Position numbers and translations under genes: made by a program. Positions 43,790-57,192 of a stretch of 64,000 nucleotides of DNA are shown here, in pieces. The number at the start of each line of letters is the position of its first letter. Position 1 is the stretch's first letter. The stretch comes from Bryum argenteum (lineage: Eukaryota; Streptophyta; Bryopsida; Bryales; Bryaceae): NCBI GenBank assembly GCA_037043015.1, contig CM073321.1:24255510-24319509 (forward strand), read 5' to 3'. The notes below the pieces were generated by a model. The model searched no databases. It was not told the DNA's origin and worked only from the letters and a program-made list of their open reading frames with translations.

Positions 43790-46700
43790 AAATTTCAAAG
43801 TACTTCCGAAGTTTGCACTTACGGATCCCAAACTCATAATTATGGGTCCGAAGTTCGTACTTAGGGCTCTGAAGTTCGAACTTCGGGTCCCAAGTTCGTA
43901 CTTGCGGGTCCCAAGTTTGTACTTGCGTGTTCCAAGTTCGTTCTTGCGGGTCACAGGGTCGTACTTGCGGGTCCCAAGTTCGTACTTGCGGGTCCAAAGT
44001 TCGTACTTAGGGGTCTAGGGTTCGTATTTATGGGTCCCAAGTTTGTACTTCCGGGTCCCAAGTTCGTACTTACGGGTCCCAAGTTCGTACTTCCGCATCC
44101 CAAGTTCGTACTTCCGCGTCCCAAGTTCGTACTTGCGAGTCCCAAGTTCGAACTTGCGAGTCCCAAGTTCGAACTTGCGGATCCCAAGGTCGTACTTGCG
44201 GGTCCCAAGGTTGTACTTGCGGGTCCCAAGTTCATACTTGGGAGTCCCAAATTTCATACCTGGGGGTCCTAAGTTCGTACTTAGGGGTCTAAAGTTCGTA
44301 TTTATGGGCTCCAAATTCGTACTTGCGGATCCCAAGCTCGTACTTGGGGGTCGCAAGTTCTTACATAGAGGTCCCAAGTTCGTACTTGGGGGTCCCAAGT
44401 TCGTACTTGCGGGTCCCAAGTTCGTACTTGCGCGTCCCAAGTTCGTACTTGCGGGTCCCAAGTTCGTACTTGCGGGTCCAAAGTTTGTACTTGCGGGTCC
44501 AAAGTTCGTACTTGCGGGTCCCATGTTCATACTTGGGAGTCCCAAATTTCATACTTAGGGGTCCAAAGTTCGTATTTATGGGCTCCAAATTTGTACTTGC
44601 GGATCCCAAGCTCGTAGTTGGGGGTCCCAAGTTCGTACTTGGGGGTCGCAAGTTCCTACTTAGGGGTCCCAAGTTCGTACTTGGGGGTCCCAAGTTCGTA
44701 CTTGCGGGTCCCAAGGTCGTACTTGCCGGTCCCAAGTTCATTCTTGGGAGTCCCGAATTTCATACCTGGGGGTCCAAAGTTCGTACTTAGGGGTCTAGAG
44801 TTCGTATTTATGGGTCCCAAGTTCGTACTTGCGGGTTCCAAGTTTGTATTTGTGCGTCCCAATTTCGTACTTCCGCGTCCCAAGTTCGTACTTCTCCTTC
44901 CCAAGTTCGTACTTGCGAGTCCCAAGTTCGAACTTGCGAGTCCAAAGTTCGTACTTGCGGGTCCCAAAGTCGTACTTGCGGGTCCCAAGGTCGTACTTGC
45001 GGGTCCCAAGTTCATACTTGGGGGTCCCAAATTTCATACCTGGGGGTCCAAAGTTCGTACTTAGGGGTCTAAAGTTCGTATTTATGGGCTCCTTAGTCGT
45101 ACTTGCGGATCCCAAGCTCGTACTTGCGGATCCCAAGCTCGTACTTGGGGGTCCCAAGTTCGTACTTGGGGGTCGCAAGTTCTTACTTAGGGGTCCCAAG
45201 TTCGTACTTGGGGGTCCCAAGTTCGTAGTTAGGGGTCCCAAGTTCGTACTTGGGGGTCCCAAGTTCGTACTTGCGCGTCCCAAGTTCGTACTTGCGGGTC
45301 CCAAGTTCGTACTTGCGAGTCCCATGTTCGTACTTGCGGGTCCCAAGTTCGTACTTGCGGGTCCCAAGTTTGTGCTTCCGTGTTCCAAGTTCGTTCTTGC
45401 GGGTCCCAAGGTCGTACTTGCGGGTCTCATGTTTGTACTTGCGGGTCCCAAGTTCGTACTTGCGGGTCCCAAGTTCGTACTTCCGCGTCCCAAGTTCGTA
45501 ATTGCGAGTCCCTTGTTCGTACTTGCGAGTCCCAAGTTCGTACTTGCGAGTCCAAAGTTCGTACTTGCGGGCCCCAATGTCGTACTTGCGGGTGCCAAGG
45601 TCGTACTTGCGGGTCCCAAGTTCGTACTTGGGAGTCCCAAATTTCATACCTGGGGGTCCGAAGTTCGTACTTAGGGCTATGAAGTTCGTACTTCGGGTCC
45701 CAAGTTCGTACTTGCTGGTCCCAAGTTTGTACTTGAGGGTCCCAAGTTTGTACTTGAGGGTCCCAAGTTCGTACTTACAAGTCTCAAGTTCGTACTTGGG
45801 GGTCCCAAGTTCGTACTTGCGGGTCCCAAGTTCGTACTTGGGGGTCCCTGGTTCAAACTTGCGGGTCCCAAGTTCGTACTTGCGGGTCCCAAGTTCGTAC
45901 TTGGGGGTCCCTGGTTCAAACTTGCGGGTCCCAAGTTCGTACTTGCGGGTCCCAAGGTCGTACTTGCGGGTCCCAAGTTCGTACTTGCGGGTCCCAAGTT
46001 CGTACTTGCGGGTCCCAAGTTCGTACTTGCGGGTCCCAAGTTCGTACTTGCGGGTCCCAAGTTCGTACTTGCGGGTCGCAAGTTCGTACTTGGGGGTCGT
46101 AAGTTCGTACTTGCGGGTCCCAAGGTCGTACTTGCCGGTCCCAAGGTCGTACTTGCCGGTCCCAAGTTCATTCTTGGGAGTCCTGAATTTCATACCTGGG
46201 GGTCCAAAGTTCGTACTTAGGTGTCTAGAGTTCGTATTTATGGGTCCCAAGTTCGTACTTGCGGGTTCCAAGTTCGTATTTGCGCGTCCCAATTTCGTAC
46301 TTCCGCGTCCCAAGTTCGTACTTCTCCTTCCCAAGTTCGTACTTCTCCTTCCCAAGTTCGTACTTGCGAGTCCCAAGTTCGTACTTGCGAGTCCAAAGTT
46401 CGTACTTGCAGGTCCCAAAGTCGTACTTGCGGGTCGCAAGGTCGTACTTGCGGGTCCCAAGTTCATACTTGGGAGTCCCAAATTTCATACCTGGGGGTTC
46501 AAAGTTCGTACTTAGGGGTCTAAAGTTCGTATTTATGGGCTCCAAATTCGTACTTGCGGATCCCAAGCTCGTACTTGGGGGGCTCAAGTTCGTACTTGGG
46601 GATCGCAAGTTCTTACTTAGGGGTCCCAAGTTCGTACTTGCGGGTCCAAAGTTCGTACTTAGGGGTCTACAGTTCGTATTTATGGGTCCCAAGTTCGTAC

Positions 46701-49700
46701 TTGCGGGTCCCAACTTCGTACTTGCGGGTCTCAAGTTCGTACTTCCGCATCCCAAGTTCGTACTTCCGCGTCCCAAGTTCGTACTTGCGAGTCCCAAGTT
46801 CAAACTTGCGGGTCCCAAGGTCGTACTTGCGGGTCCCAAGGTCGTACTTGCGGGTACCAAGTTCATACCTGGGGGTCCAAAGTTCGTACTTAGGGGTCTA
46901 AAGTTCGTATTTATGGGCTCCTAATTCGTACTTGCGGATCCCAAGCTCGTACTTGGGGGGCTCAAGTTCGTACTTGGGGATCGCAAGTTCTTACTTAGGG
47001 GTCCCAAGTTCGTACTTGCGGGTCCAAAGTTCGTACTTAGGGGTCTAGAGTTCGTATTTATGGGTCCCAAGTTCGTATTTATGGGTCCCAAGTTCGTACT
47101 TGCGGGTCCCAACTTCGTACTTGCGGGTCTCAAGTTCGTACTTCCGCATCCCAAGTTCGTACTTCCGCGTCCCAAGTTCGTACTTGCGAGTCCCAAGTTC
47201 GTACTTGCGGGTCCCAAGGTCGTACTTGCGGGTCCCAAGTTCATACTTGGGAGTCCCAAATTTCATACCTGGGGGTCCAAAGTTCGTACTTAGGGGTCTA
47301 AAGTTCGTATTTATGGGCTCCAAATTCGTACTTGCGGATCCCAAGCTCGTACTTGGGGGTCCCAAGTTCGTACTTGGGGGTCCCAAGTTCGTACTTGGGG
47401 GTCCCAAGTTCGTACTTGGGGGTCCCAAGTTCGTACTTGGGGGTCGCAAGTTCTTACATAGGGGTCCCAAGTTCGTACTTGGGGGTCCCAAGTTCGTACT
47501 TGGGGGTCCCAAGTTCGTAGTTAGGGGTCCCAAGTTCATACTTGCGGGTCCCAAGTTTGTCCTTCCGTGTTCCAAGTTCGTTCTTGCGGGTCCCAAGTTC
47601 GTACTTGCGAGTCCCAAGTTCGTACTTGGGAGTCCAAAGTTCGTACTTGCGGGTTCCAAGGTCGTACTCGCGGGTCCCAAGGTCGTACTTGCAGGTCCCA
47701 AGTTCATATTTGGGAGTCCCAAATTTCATACCTGGGGTCCTAAGTTCGTACTTAGGGGTCTAAAGTTCGTATTTATGGGCTCCAAATTCGTACTTGCGGA
47801 TCCCAAGCTCGTACTTGGGGGTCTCAAGTTCGTACTTGGGGATCGCAAGTTCTTACTTAGGGGTCCCAAGTTCGTACTTGGGGGGCCCAAGTTCGTACTT
47901 GCGAGTTCCAAGTTCGTACTTGCGGGTCCCAAGTTCGTACTTGCGAGTCCAAAGTTCGTACTTGCGGGTCCTAAGTTCGTACTTGCGGGTCCCAAGTTCG
48001 TACTTGCGGGTCCCAAGTTTGTACTTGCGGGTCCCAAGTTTGTACTTGCGGGTCCCAAGTTTGTACTTGCGTGTTCCAAGTTCGTTCTTGCGGGTCCCAA
48101 GGTCGTACTTGCGGGTCCCAAGGTCGTACTTGCGGGTCCCAAGTTCGTACTTGCGGGTCCAAAGTTCGTACTTAGGGGTCTAGAGTTCGTATTTATGGGT
48201 CCCAAGTTCGTACTTGCGGGTCCCAAGTTCGTACTTGCGGGTCCCAAGTTCGTACTTGCGGGTCCCAAGTTCGTACTTCCGCATCCCAAGTTCGTACTTC
48301 CGCGTCCCAAGTTCGTACTTGCGAGTCCCAAGTTTGGACTTGCGAGTCCAAAGTTCGTACTTGCGGGTCCGAAGGTCGTACTTGCGGGTCCCAAGTTCAT
48401 ACTTGGGGGTCCCAAATTTCATACCTGGGGGTCCAAAGTTCGAACTTAGGGGTCTAAAGTTCGTATTTATGGGCTCCTTATTCGTACTTGCGGATCCCAA
48501 GCTCGTACTTGCGGATCCCAAGCTCGTACTTGGGGGTCCCAAGTTCGTACTTGGGGGTCGCAAGTTCTTACTTAGGGGTCCCAAGTTCGTACTTGGGGGT
48601 CCCAAGTTCGTACTTGGGGGTCCCAAGTTCGTAGTAAGGGGTCCCAAGTTCGTACTTGGGGGTCCCAAGTTCGTACTTGCGCGTCCCAAGTTCGTACTTG
48701 CGGGTCCCAAGTTCGTACTTGCGAGTCCCATGTTCGTACTTGCGGGTCCCAAGTTCGTACTTGCGGGTCCCAAGTTTGTGCTTCCGTGTTCCAAGTTCGT
48801 TCTTGCGGGTCCCAAGGTCGTACTTGCGGGTCTCATGTTTGTACTTGCGGGTCCCAAGTTCGTACTTGCGGGTCCCAAGTTCGTACTTGGGGTCCATGGT
48901 TCGTACTTGGGGGTCCCAAGTTCGTACTTGCGGGTCCCAAGTTCGTACTTCCGCGTCCCAAGTTCGTAGTTGCGAGTCCCTTGTTCGTACTTGCGAGTCC
49001 CAAGTTCGTACTTGCGAGTCCAAAGTTCGTACTTGCGGGCCCCAAGGTCGTACTTGCGGGTCCCAAGGTCGTACTTGCGGGTCCCAAGTTCGTACTTGGG
49101 AGTCCCAAATTTCATACCTGGGGGTCCGAAGTTCGTACTTAGGGCTATGAAGTTCGTACTTCGGGTCCCAAGTTCGTACTTGTAGGTCCCAAGTTTGTAC
49201 TTGAGGGTCCCAAGTTTGTACTTGAGGGTCTCAATTCGTACTTACGAGTCTCAAGTTCGTACTGGGGGGTCCCAAGTTCGTACTTGCGGGTCCCAAGTTC
49301 GTACTTGGGGGTCCCTGGTTCGTACTTGCGGGTCCCAAGTTCGTACTTGCGGGTCCCAAGGTCGTACTTGCGGGTTCCAAGTTCGTACTTGCGGGTCGCA
49401 AGTTCGTACTTGGGGGTCGTAAGTTCGTACTTGCGGGTCCCAAGATCGTACTTGCGGGTCCCAAGGTTGTACTTGTGGGTCCCAAGGTTGTACGTGGGGG
49501 TCTCAAGTTCGTACCTGGGGGTCCAAAGTTCGTACTTGGGGGTCCCAAGTTGGTACCTGGGGGTCCAAAGTTCGTACTTGTGGGTCTAGAGTTCGTATTT
49601 ATGGGTCCCTAGTTCGTACTTGCGGATCTCAAGCTCGTACTTGGGGGTCCCTAGTTTGTACTTGCGGATCTCATGTTCGTACTTGGGAGTCCTAAATTCG

Positions 49701-49960
49701 TACTTGGGGTTGTGAAGTTCGTACTTGTGGGTCCCAAATTCGTACTTGGTGGTTCTAAGGTTGTACTTGCGGGCCTCAAGTTCTTGCTTGTGGGTCCCTA
49801 GTTCGTATTTGTAGGTCCAAAGTTTGTTCTTGCAGGTCCCAAGTTCATACTTGGGGGTGTGAGGTTCGTACTTGCGGGTGCCATGTTTGTACTTGCGGGT
49901 TCCAATCTCGTATTTTTGGGTCCCAAGTTCGTACTTCTGGTCCCAAGTTTGCATTTAGAG
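43790..49960. repeat. Satellite array, 21-bp unit, about 290 copies
   Basis: Unit built around GTCCCAAGTTCGTACTTGCG. AAGTTCGTACTT is nearly its own reverse complement (AAGTACGAACTT). Because 21 is a multiple of three and the unit lacks stops in several frames, frames of 100-450 codons run through on both strands (GPKFVLA, ASTNLGP, TRKYELG heptads); I do not call them genes. Variant units (AATTTCATACCTGGG, TTCGTATTTATGGGCTCC, GGATCCCAAGCTCG) recur in fixed order every few hundred bp, a higher-order structure. Units at both borders are more diverged than those in the middle, as expected for unequal exchange. Confidence 0.95.
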
Positions 49961-51680
49961 GTCCCAAATTTGCATTTAGGCTTGTAATCAAGTATAGTAA
50001 AGATTTCTTTTTTATTTAATTTTTAGATAAAAATTAGCGTATTCTTAGTGACCTTGTTTGGACTTTAGTTCTATGCACTCACTTTAACCCCTAAACGACC
50101 ATGGTGTTTTTAGAGCTCCAAACTCTACAACTGCGATTTTATACCTCCTTGTAAACTTTGGAGTATGAAAATTCTTTCCACAATTTTTTGAGATTTTTAA
50201 CCGTAGGATCTTAAAGATAACTACCATCAAAATTAGTGTTCAAAATTTCAACTGTTGGATCTTTGCCATTTTTAAGATTATAACATTCAAAGTCAATGCA
50301 AACGTTTTTTCAACAGACATAGTCTACTTTGTGCAAAGGATAACATGATGCTTAACATCTCAAACATCTTGCTTCTATTTTTTTCCATGTAGATAACTTA
50401 GTTGAGCATTACCATGCAAAATTTTAGACACCCATTTGGCTTTTTGATCCTTCATGCAATTTATTGACTAGAAGAAGGTATAAATCAAGGATTTAGTAAA
50501 CCATGCACCACATTTGTTGTATTTGGTTTAGGGGGAAAATGAATGGTGAGTAGGTGCCTTCATGAGTTTGTGAATTTTGAGAGAAAAGAAATTCAAAAAA
50601 TTCCTAAATCCCAAATTTTAGCAAATTGTGAAAGAAAAAATTGTAATATTACAGAAATTTTTGATCTAGTTCTTGTAATATTTTGAAGGGTGCCCTTGTA
50701 GAATTGGTAAAAGTTTTGACTTGGGTCACTTAGAAAACTAAGTATGAAATCAGTCAAGAAAAGATTATTTTTTTAAAAATCTCAAAAAAAAGTTAAAAAT
50801 ATAAAAAAAATTTCTGCCCACCCCAAAGCTGAAAAAACAAAAATTCGCGTTTAAAAACTCCAAAAGTGGAATTTGACTTTGCAATTTTTCCCACATACAC
50901 CTTGTAGTATAGGGAACATCCAATAAAAATCTTAGGCAAAAATATTGATTCTAACCCCTTCATCTAAGCTGCCCGAAATAGCAAAAGCCCAATTTGATCC
51001 TCAAGGATCTTTAGGGGTTAATAAAGTGAGAAAATTAGATTCCTAAATTTAGTTGGGATTTCAAGTTAGTACTTGGGGGTCCCTAGTTTGCACTAGTGGA
51101 TCCCAAGTTCGTACTTGCGGGTCTCAAGTTAGCAAGGCATTTGTTTTCATACAAGAGCTTGGAGAATTATGTAAATAGAGGAGTAAGGAAGTATGTTAAA
51201 TATATATACCAATTTTGCAATCTAAATTTATAAATAAATTTCACAAATTAAATATATAATTTAAATTTGAAAATTAAATATATAAGTTAAATTTGAAAAT
51301 TAAATGTGTAAAGTAATGAAAATAATTTTAGTAAACTAAATGTCTAAATCAAAAATCAAATCACGAAAAGAAGTTTAGACTAAAGAAAGTAATGAAAGTA
51401 AAGAAAGTAATAAAAACTCACAAAAAGAAAGTAATGAAGAATCATCATTAATTTTCATCATCATCATCATCATTAATTTTCATCATCATCATCATCATTA
51501 ATTTTCATCATCATTAATTTTCCCATCGAGTTCCTAACGCCACCTCCCCCAACTCCTCCAACTCCCCCATTTCTTGATTTTTGAATGCGTCTTGATTTTT
51601 TAGCTTCCCCGCCTTCGTCTCTCTCTTCCCGCGTGTTGTTCTCTTCCTGCGTTGTGTATGGAGCGTGAGCGTTACTGCGA
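49961..51680. other. AT-rich spacer with isolated satellite units
   Basis: No gene recognised. At 51055-51130 a few satellite units reappear (GTACTTGGGGGTCCCTAG, CCCAAGTTCGTACTTGCGGG). (ATC)n runs lie at 51435-51510. Confidence 0.5.
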
Positions 51681-51682
51681 GG

Positions 51683-51945
51683 TCTAATTGTGAGTAGCAG
51701 CAGCAGCACTGGGAGTGCGAGGTCTAATTGTGAGTAGCAGCAGCAGCAGGAGTGCGAGGTCTAATTGTGAGTAGCAGCAGCAGCAGAAGTGAGAGGTCTA
51801 ATTGTGAGTAGCAGCAGCAGCAGGAGTGCGAGGTCTAATTGTGTGTAGCAGCAGCAGCAGGAGTGCGAGGTCTATTTGTGAGCAGCAACAACAGCAGGAG
51901 TGCGAGGTCTATTTGTAAGTAGCAGCAGTAGCAGGAGTGCGAGGT
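51683..51945. repeat. Tandem repeat, ~37-bp unit with CAG runs, about seven copies
   Basis: Unit GAGTGCGAGGTCTAATTGTG followed by AGTAGCAGCAGCAGCAG. It sits about 420 bp before the first coding exon of the ParB-like gene, in its probable promoter or leader. Confidence 0.8.
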
Positions 51946-52397
51946 ATTAGCATTTGTAGAAAGGGGTTTAGAGAGCGCGATCAGGAGCAACGCGATCAGG
52001 AGCAAGCAGTTAATTTTTCTGAGCGAGCGAATGCAGCTAACGGGTGCGACCAACGGCGCAACCTCAGTGCTAACCAGCAGGTGTGGACGACGCGCTGATT
52101 CGTATAAACGAAGGTAATTTCAGCTTTCATTCTTATTCCGGAGCTATCTCTTGCATGCCTGAAGGTTCTTAGAACCAAAACAGCGTACTAAACCTAGGTT
52201 ATCTCTCCAGTTCATTTCTTTTTCACTTCGCATTAAGTTCCTCAAACGAATAACAATCTGCCTATACTAGTTCTGTAATTTATCATGTAACTAATTAGTT
52301 ACGACTTATTCCAGCATGTTTTCTTGTGATTTTCAGCTTGCACACTGTTTTGGACGCGCAGCACGATGTCCGAAACTGGCTCAGACACTCCCGCCAA

Positions 52398-53227
52398 GTA
52401 AGATTTTATGCTTCGAAATGCTTTGTGCTGTAATACACACGAACCAAGCTCAGTGATAATATCATATGAATCATAGCTTAGTTATATTATACATTGCAAT
52501 TCAAGGTGCAGGGATGCCCGGACGACAGTAGGGCTCTTATAATTCGAAATTTCTTTGTATCTCTTCCTGAGTAGTGCTTTGTTGAGGGTCGATCCGTTAG
52601 ATAGGAATATATAATTGCTATCCCACCTTGCTTGTGAAAGGGTCGTGACATGTGGGACTTTTCTGTCATTTTATGTAAGTATATGTCATTTTTTGTTTTT
52701 TTTTGTAGTGCCGCGTATTATTGTAATGGATTCTGACAATAGGAATATCTTCCTATCCCTCCTCCTGAATGAGCAGAATTCAGTAGATCGGAATATATTC
52801 CTATCTCTCAAAATCCAGTAATAGGCTTGACAGAAGTTTTGAGGATCGAAAGATCTTCCCATCCCTGCTTGTGAGGTCATCGGATTAGGATTTAATCAGA
52901 GGGATGAAGTGGATAGGAATATATTCCTATCCCACTCCGCGGTGGGCTTGAGTTGCTTAAGAGTTTGTGGATCGGTAGATCTTCCTATCTCTCAAAATCC
53001 AGTAAAAGGCTTGACAGAAGCTTTGAGGATCGAAAGATCTTCCCATCCCTGCTTGTGAGGTCATCGAATTAGGATTTAATCAGAGGGATGAAGTAGATAG
53101 GAATATATTCCTATCCCACTCCGCGGTGGGCTTGAGTTGCTTAAGAGTTTGTGGATCGGTAGATCTTCCTATCCCTCTTCCCATCATGCCGTTTGATCTG
53201 ACCCTTGAATTCTGGTTGGATGAGCAG
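52398..53227 (+). other. Intron 1 of the ParB-like gene with palindrome duplications
   Basis: Palindromes at about 52734, 52787, 52843, 52911, 52971, 53029, 53096 and 53155. A ~185-bp block (52790-52980) is repeated at 52980-53165, copying three palindromes with their spacers. GATAGGAATATATTCCTATC is a perfect palindrome with a different centre from the AGATCT type. Confidence 0.7.
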
Positions 53228-54581
53228 TGACAAGTGCATTCCGTGGTCGAAAATGAACAAGGATTGGCGTCCTCACAGCCTCCGTGATGCGGTGTCCTAC
53301 GGTATCAAGGCCGCCGGCCGCACATTCAATGACCCCAAACCGAGTGCCTTCTTCCTTGCAAGTAATGTCACCGAGTGGGGACTTGCTTAGGTACGGGATG
53401 ACGCAAAGCGGACAATCCACATTGCGCCAGTTATGTTTGTAGCCGATATCACCGAGGGGCGTGATGAAGCGATTGCGCTCACGATTCAGAACCTGGAGGT
53501 GTTGGATGTGGTGGACGTGCCCGGAGTTGATGAGAGTGTTGTTCTTGTTATTAAGGAGTTCGTTGCAAGTGCGAAGTGTTCGAGGATCTACGGCCTTTTC
53601 ATATCAACTAAGAATATGGTCCCCCGTCTTTGTGACTCAGTCAGAGATCACGGTTTTACTGTTGCTAGGACGGGACCAGACGTTGAACGAGTTATTAACA
53701 GTTGGGCGGAGCTTCGAGCTTGTTGTGATGGCGCCAATAGCGAGGTGACCAGGCAGGATCCGCCTACACTTCCCCCAAAGAAGAAGAGACCGTCAAACGC
53801 AGCCGGGGAGACTTCAGCACCTCGTGACATGAAGAAACAGCGAAAGAAGTCTGATCCGAAGACGGAAGAATTCTCATTGGCGCAGGCGGTGATGTTGTCG
53901 AGCAATTCAGTTTCAAAGTATTCGGCACAGGACCTGCAGAAAGTGAGGGCGTTGTACGAGAAGGAATTCTCGAGTCTGCATATATTTGGTACGCGCCCGG
54001 TGAAGAGACTTGACGATGCGAAGACTGACCTCGTCGTCGGCATTGACCGTCTGCATAGGGCCACACCCGGGGTTGTGGTGTATCGGAAGCTTGAGAAGAA
54101 GCGTGTTGCAGACATCGTTGACCACAAGCGGACGATACCTTTTCAGGCTTCGCTCCAGCATCTGTACGTTATGCCAATTAAAAACAAGCCCGCTGGCGAC
54201 GATTATAGTGTGGATCCCGTCGACAGTTCATTCGAGTATTTTGTGACGAAGCCGAAGAGACAGGACATTACAGATGATACGCACTACGTTATTATCGGTG
54301 GGCAGCACTGCGTCGCTGCGCATAAAGTCCTTATTGCCGAGAAGTCTCTTAGTCATGATGAACTAGCGGACGCACAGAGCTTCATAATTACCATCGTTTG
54401 GGCAGATCCACCCAATTTTGGAAAGCTGTGCTATTACTCGAGAATCCTCAATCAAGATCTGGCCGGTGTTAGGGCGGAGAGCAACTACCTTACTCAACTG
54501 GGACTTGCACGGAAGAGTTGGACCCAGGCGGGGTGTCCCAGGCCGAGTCCAAATGGTTTGGCGCACTCGCCTGAATTCAAT

Positions 54582-54946
54582 GTAAGTCTGAAAGCATTTG
54601 TTAAATTTCATTCTCATCTCCGCGTTGATTTTTTGTTTACCGTGGAATCGATCGAAATATATTCCTATCCCCAGGGTCCCCCAATCACCTCATTGGTTAC
54701 TACTAGGGATCGAAATATCCTCCTATCCGCAGGGTCTTTGAAGTCTTTTACTGTGGTTGGATGTCGTCGTTGTAATGATTTTCCCCTGCACCTTTGGACC
54801 CAGTTGTATTAGCGTATGTTCTAACTTTTCTCCCTCTAGACTTTGGGTTATTCATATAGATCGAAAGATCTTCCTATCCTCAGCATCTCAGTAGATCTCG
54901 ATTGCAAATCTCTCTTGATGTTCTTTGGATCGATTATTTTGTGCAG
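54582..54946 (+). other. Intron 2 of the ParB-like gene
   Basis: Donor AAT|GTAAGT, acceptor TTTTGTGCAG. Contains three palindrome copies: GATCGAAATATATTCCTATC at 54649, a degenerate one at 54708, and GATCGAAAGATCTTCCTATC at 54860. Confidence 0.7.
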
Positions 54947-56976
54947 GCTTGGCTAGATAAGATTCCCGCTGTTTTCACCAAGAATGACTTCACAAAAGAT
55001 GATGCCACTGGGCAGCCAAAGCTGCCGCTTCTCTTCGTCGATGAGCGGATTTATCAGACCTGGTTGAGCATCCAGGAGAATTGGATAAGTGGTCTACTAC
55101 CTGACCCATACGGAGTGCAATGTACTTTTCCTGGCGGGGCGGACGGTGAATCTGGCGACGAGGCCGAGGATGCAGATGCTTTGGTAAAGAAGGAGAGGGC
55201 AAAGCAGAGGCGCTACCAAAGTAGGGCTTTGAGAAAGGCCGATCTTCAACCGCTGTATGCTATGTGGGAGACCGACATCGAGAGGATTGCTAAGCTGGTC
55301 ATGGAGAAGAAGTGCTCGATTAAGTCGACGAAGTCCACAAAGAAGCCCCCTGTTCTTAAGGGAATTGAATATTGGTGCAACATCGAGAAGAAGAAGAGAC
55401 TCATCAAAAATGAGTTTATGCACTACTTCAAGTCGAAGCCACTCAAGTCAAAGACTCAGAAGGATGTGTCCTATACGGAGAAGGAGTACGGTGAAGCGGT
55501 CAAGGAATTTAAGGTTTCTGAGTTTGTCGTTGAGTCTTGGTATAACAGGTTACTGAAGGATATGGCTGGCATTAAGTTCTTTGCAAAGCGAGGGAATAAC
55601 TTGGCCCCGTCGTCCAAGCCGGAAGACTTTCCACCCATTCTCAAGGTGCTCTTCGAGCAGCAGAAGCAACTTTCATCAAAGGACCCTCTACCGGAGCCGT
55701 CGACTGCCGTTGAGTTGTTTTCCGCCTTCTATAAGTGCAACACTATGGACAGGCTTACTGGGGTTGTTGAGAAGTCTGCCCACTTGTCCTCGTTGGTGGA
55801 GAAGCAATGGTTGGCGATAGATGCGAACGTGGTGTTTGTTTACTGCTTCGTTAATCGGGAGACTGGCGGTGAACCCGATTTCAACGGTATCTATGAGCGG
55901 GTCGTGAGAACTTTGCATGGCATGGAGTACAAGGATGAGCATCAATTCCGGAGGGCTCGTAATCCTGGCGTGTTTATCACCGACCGCGATGGTATGGTGG
56001 AGGTCGCGAACGCTATTGCGGAGAAGGGTTCCACGGTTCACCAGATAAAACCATGGAACCTTATATCAACTTTATATATTACGGAGGGTACTGAGGGCTT
56101 CAAGAAACTCCTGAATTGACGCTTCCTGTGTACTTCAATTTCGTCTACGGGAATGAGCAGGGTTACCAGCCTACGGCATCCTTTCGTCGATTCTTTGGCA
56201 ATGACATGCCATTCAAGTCTGTGGTATCCGCATCGGATTTCAAGAATGCGACGACGCAGTGGAATCAGCCCAAGTGGGCTAATTTCAATATCGACGCGGT
56301 TGATAGTATTATTGGAACACTTGCGGCGGCAAATAATGTCATTGTGAACATTGGTGGGGGCCCTGCTATAACCTGGCTCGGTTTGGTAAGTAGATTGGAA
56401 TATATTTCGATCTCCCCAACGTATGCACTGATGTGTGTGATCTCGTTGTACGCATTGTGATTGTTGGCATTCCGGGTTTACATTTGTGTTGCTGGACTTT
56501 GCTTGCAGACGAAGGGCGCAAAAGTCATCAAGGTCGTCTCTTCAAAGGACGAACGTCTTTCTGCCATAAGGACGGCCGCAGGTATCTGGGACTCTCGAAA
56601 AGTGGCTACAGTAATGGTTCCTGAAGAAGAGAAAGTATCCAAGAAGAAGGAGCCTAGGAAGAAGGAGCGGGCCTCGAAGAAATGGCACGATCGTTCGAAT
56701 GTAGACCCTGCGGACGAGCAAGAAGTGATTGAGACGTTCATGGTGACGCAGAGGGAGAAGGAGATGGAAGTGGTTGAGGCGCAGGAGGAAGAGCACGAAA
56801 ACGACAACACGGCGGAGAAGGACGACGAGGAGGAGGACGACGACGCGGAGAAGGAAGACAACGACAAGGGCAAGGGAATACAACAGGATTCATCTGATGA
56901 AGATGCCTCAAACGCGGAGTCGGACAGCGATCAGAGCAAGACCTCCACTGAGAGCGACGAGGAGATGGACGCTGAG

Positions 56977-57041
<65 letters not shown>

Positions 57042-57192
57042 GGAGGAGGTCCGAGTTCGCCAACCCCGAAAGAGGACGTCTTTGAAGAAGAAGAAAGCCT
57101 CAAAGGAGGCGCTACACCAGATGCATGACGAGATTATTCCGACTCAGACTCTTGCAGGAGAAGGCTCCTCTCCGACCAGTTCTCAAGTATGA

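Larger units (their letters stand above)
52366..57192 (+). pseudogene. ParB-like domain protein with acidic tail; four coding exons, one in-frame TAG and one frameshift
   Basis: Model: exon 1 52366-52397 (MSETGSDTPA), exon 2 53228-54581, exon 3 54947-56385, exon 4 56509-57192; every join keeps phase with GT-AG ends. A 5' leader intron (about 52114-52336) is likely. Exon 2 has THYVIIGGQHCVAAHKVLI, resembling the ParB/Srx-type nucleotide- or DNA-binding box, preceded by a Lys-rich linker (PPKKKRPSN). Exon 3 is unrecognised. Exon 4 is highly charged, with a run of about 27 Glu and a basic end (RKRTSLKKKK). An in-frame TAG at 53388-53390 lies between EWGLA and VRDDA, and a one-base shift occurs near 56100-56117. 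Either it is a decayed copy or these are errors. A nuclear, chromatin-type role would fit but is inference. Confidence 0.5.

Noticed and set aside
43790..49954. Long open frames (up to 449 codons) on both strands in the 21-bp satellite
   Set aside because: All are heptapeptide repeats forced by a stop-free unit whose length is a multiple of three; both strands are open at once, and there is no independent coding signal.
53205..53390. Separate 60-codon gene before the ParB-like gene
   Set aside because: It is in frame with the following segment and with exon 1 by splicing; only one TAG divides them.
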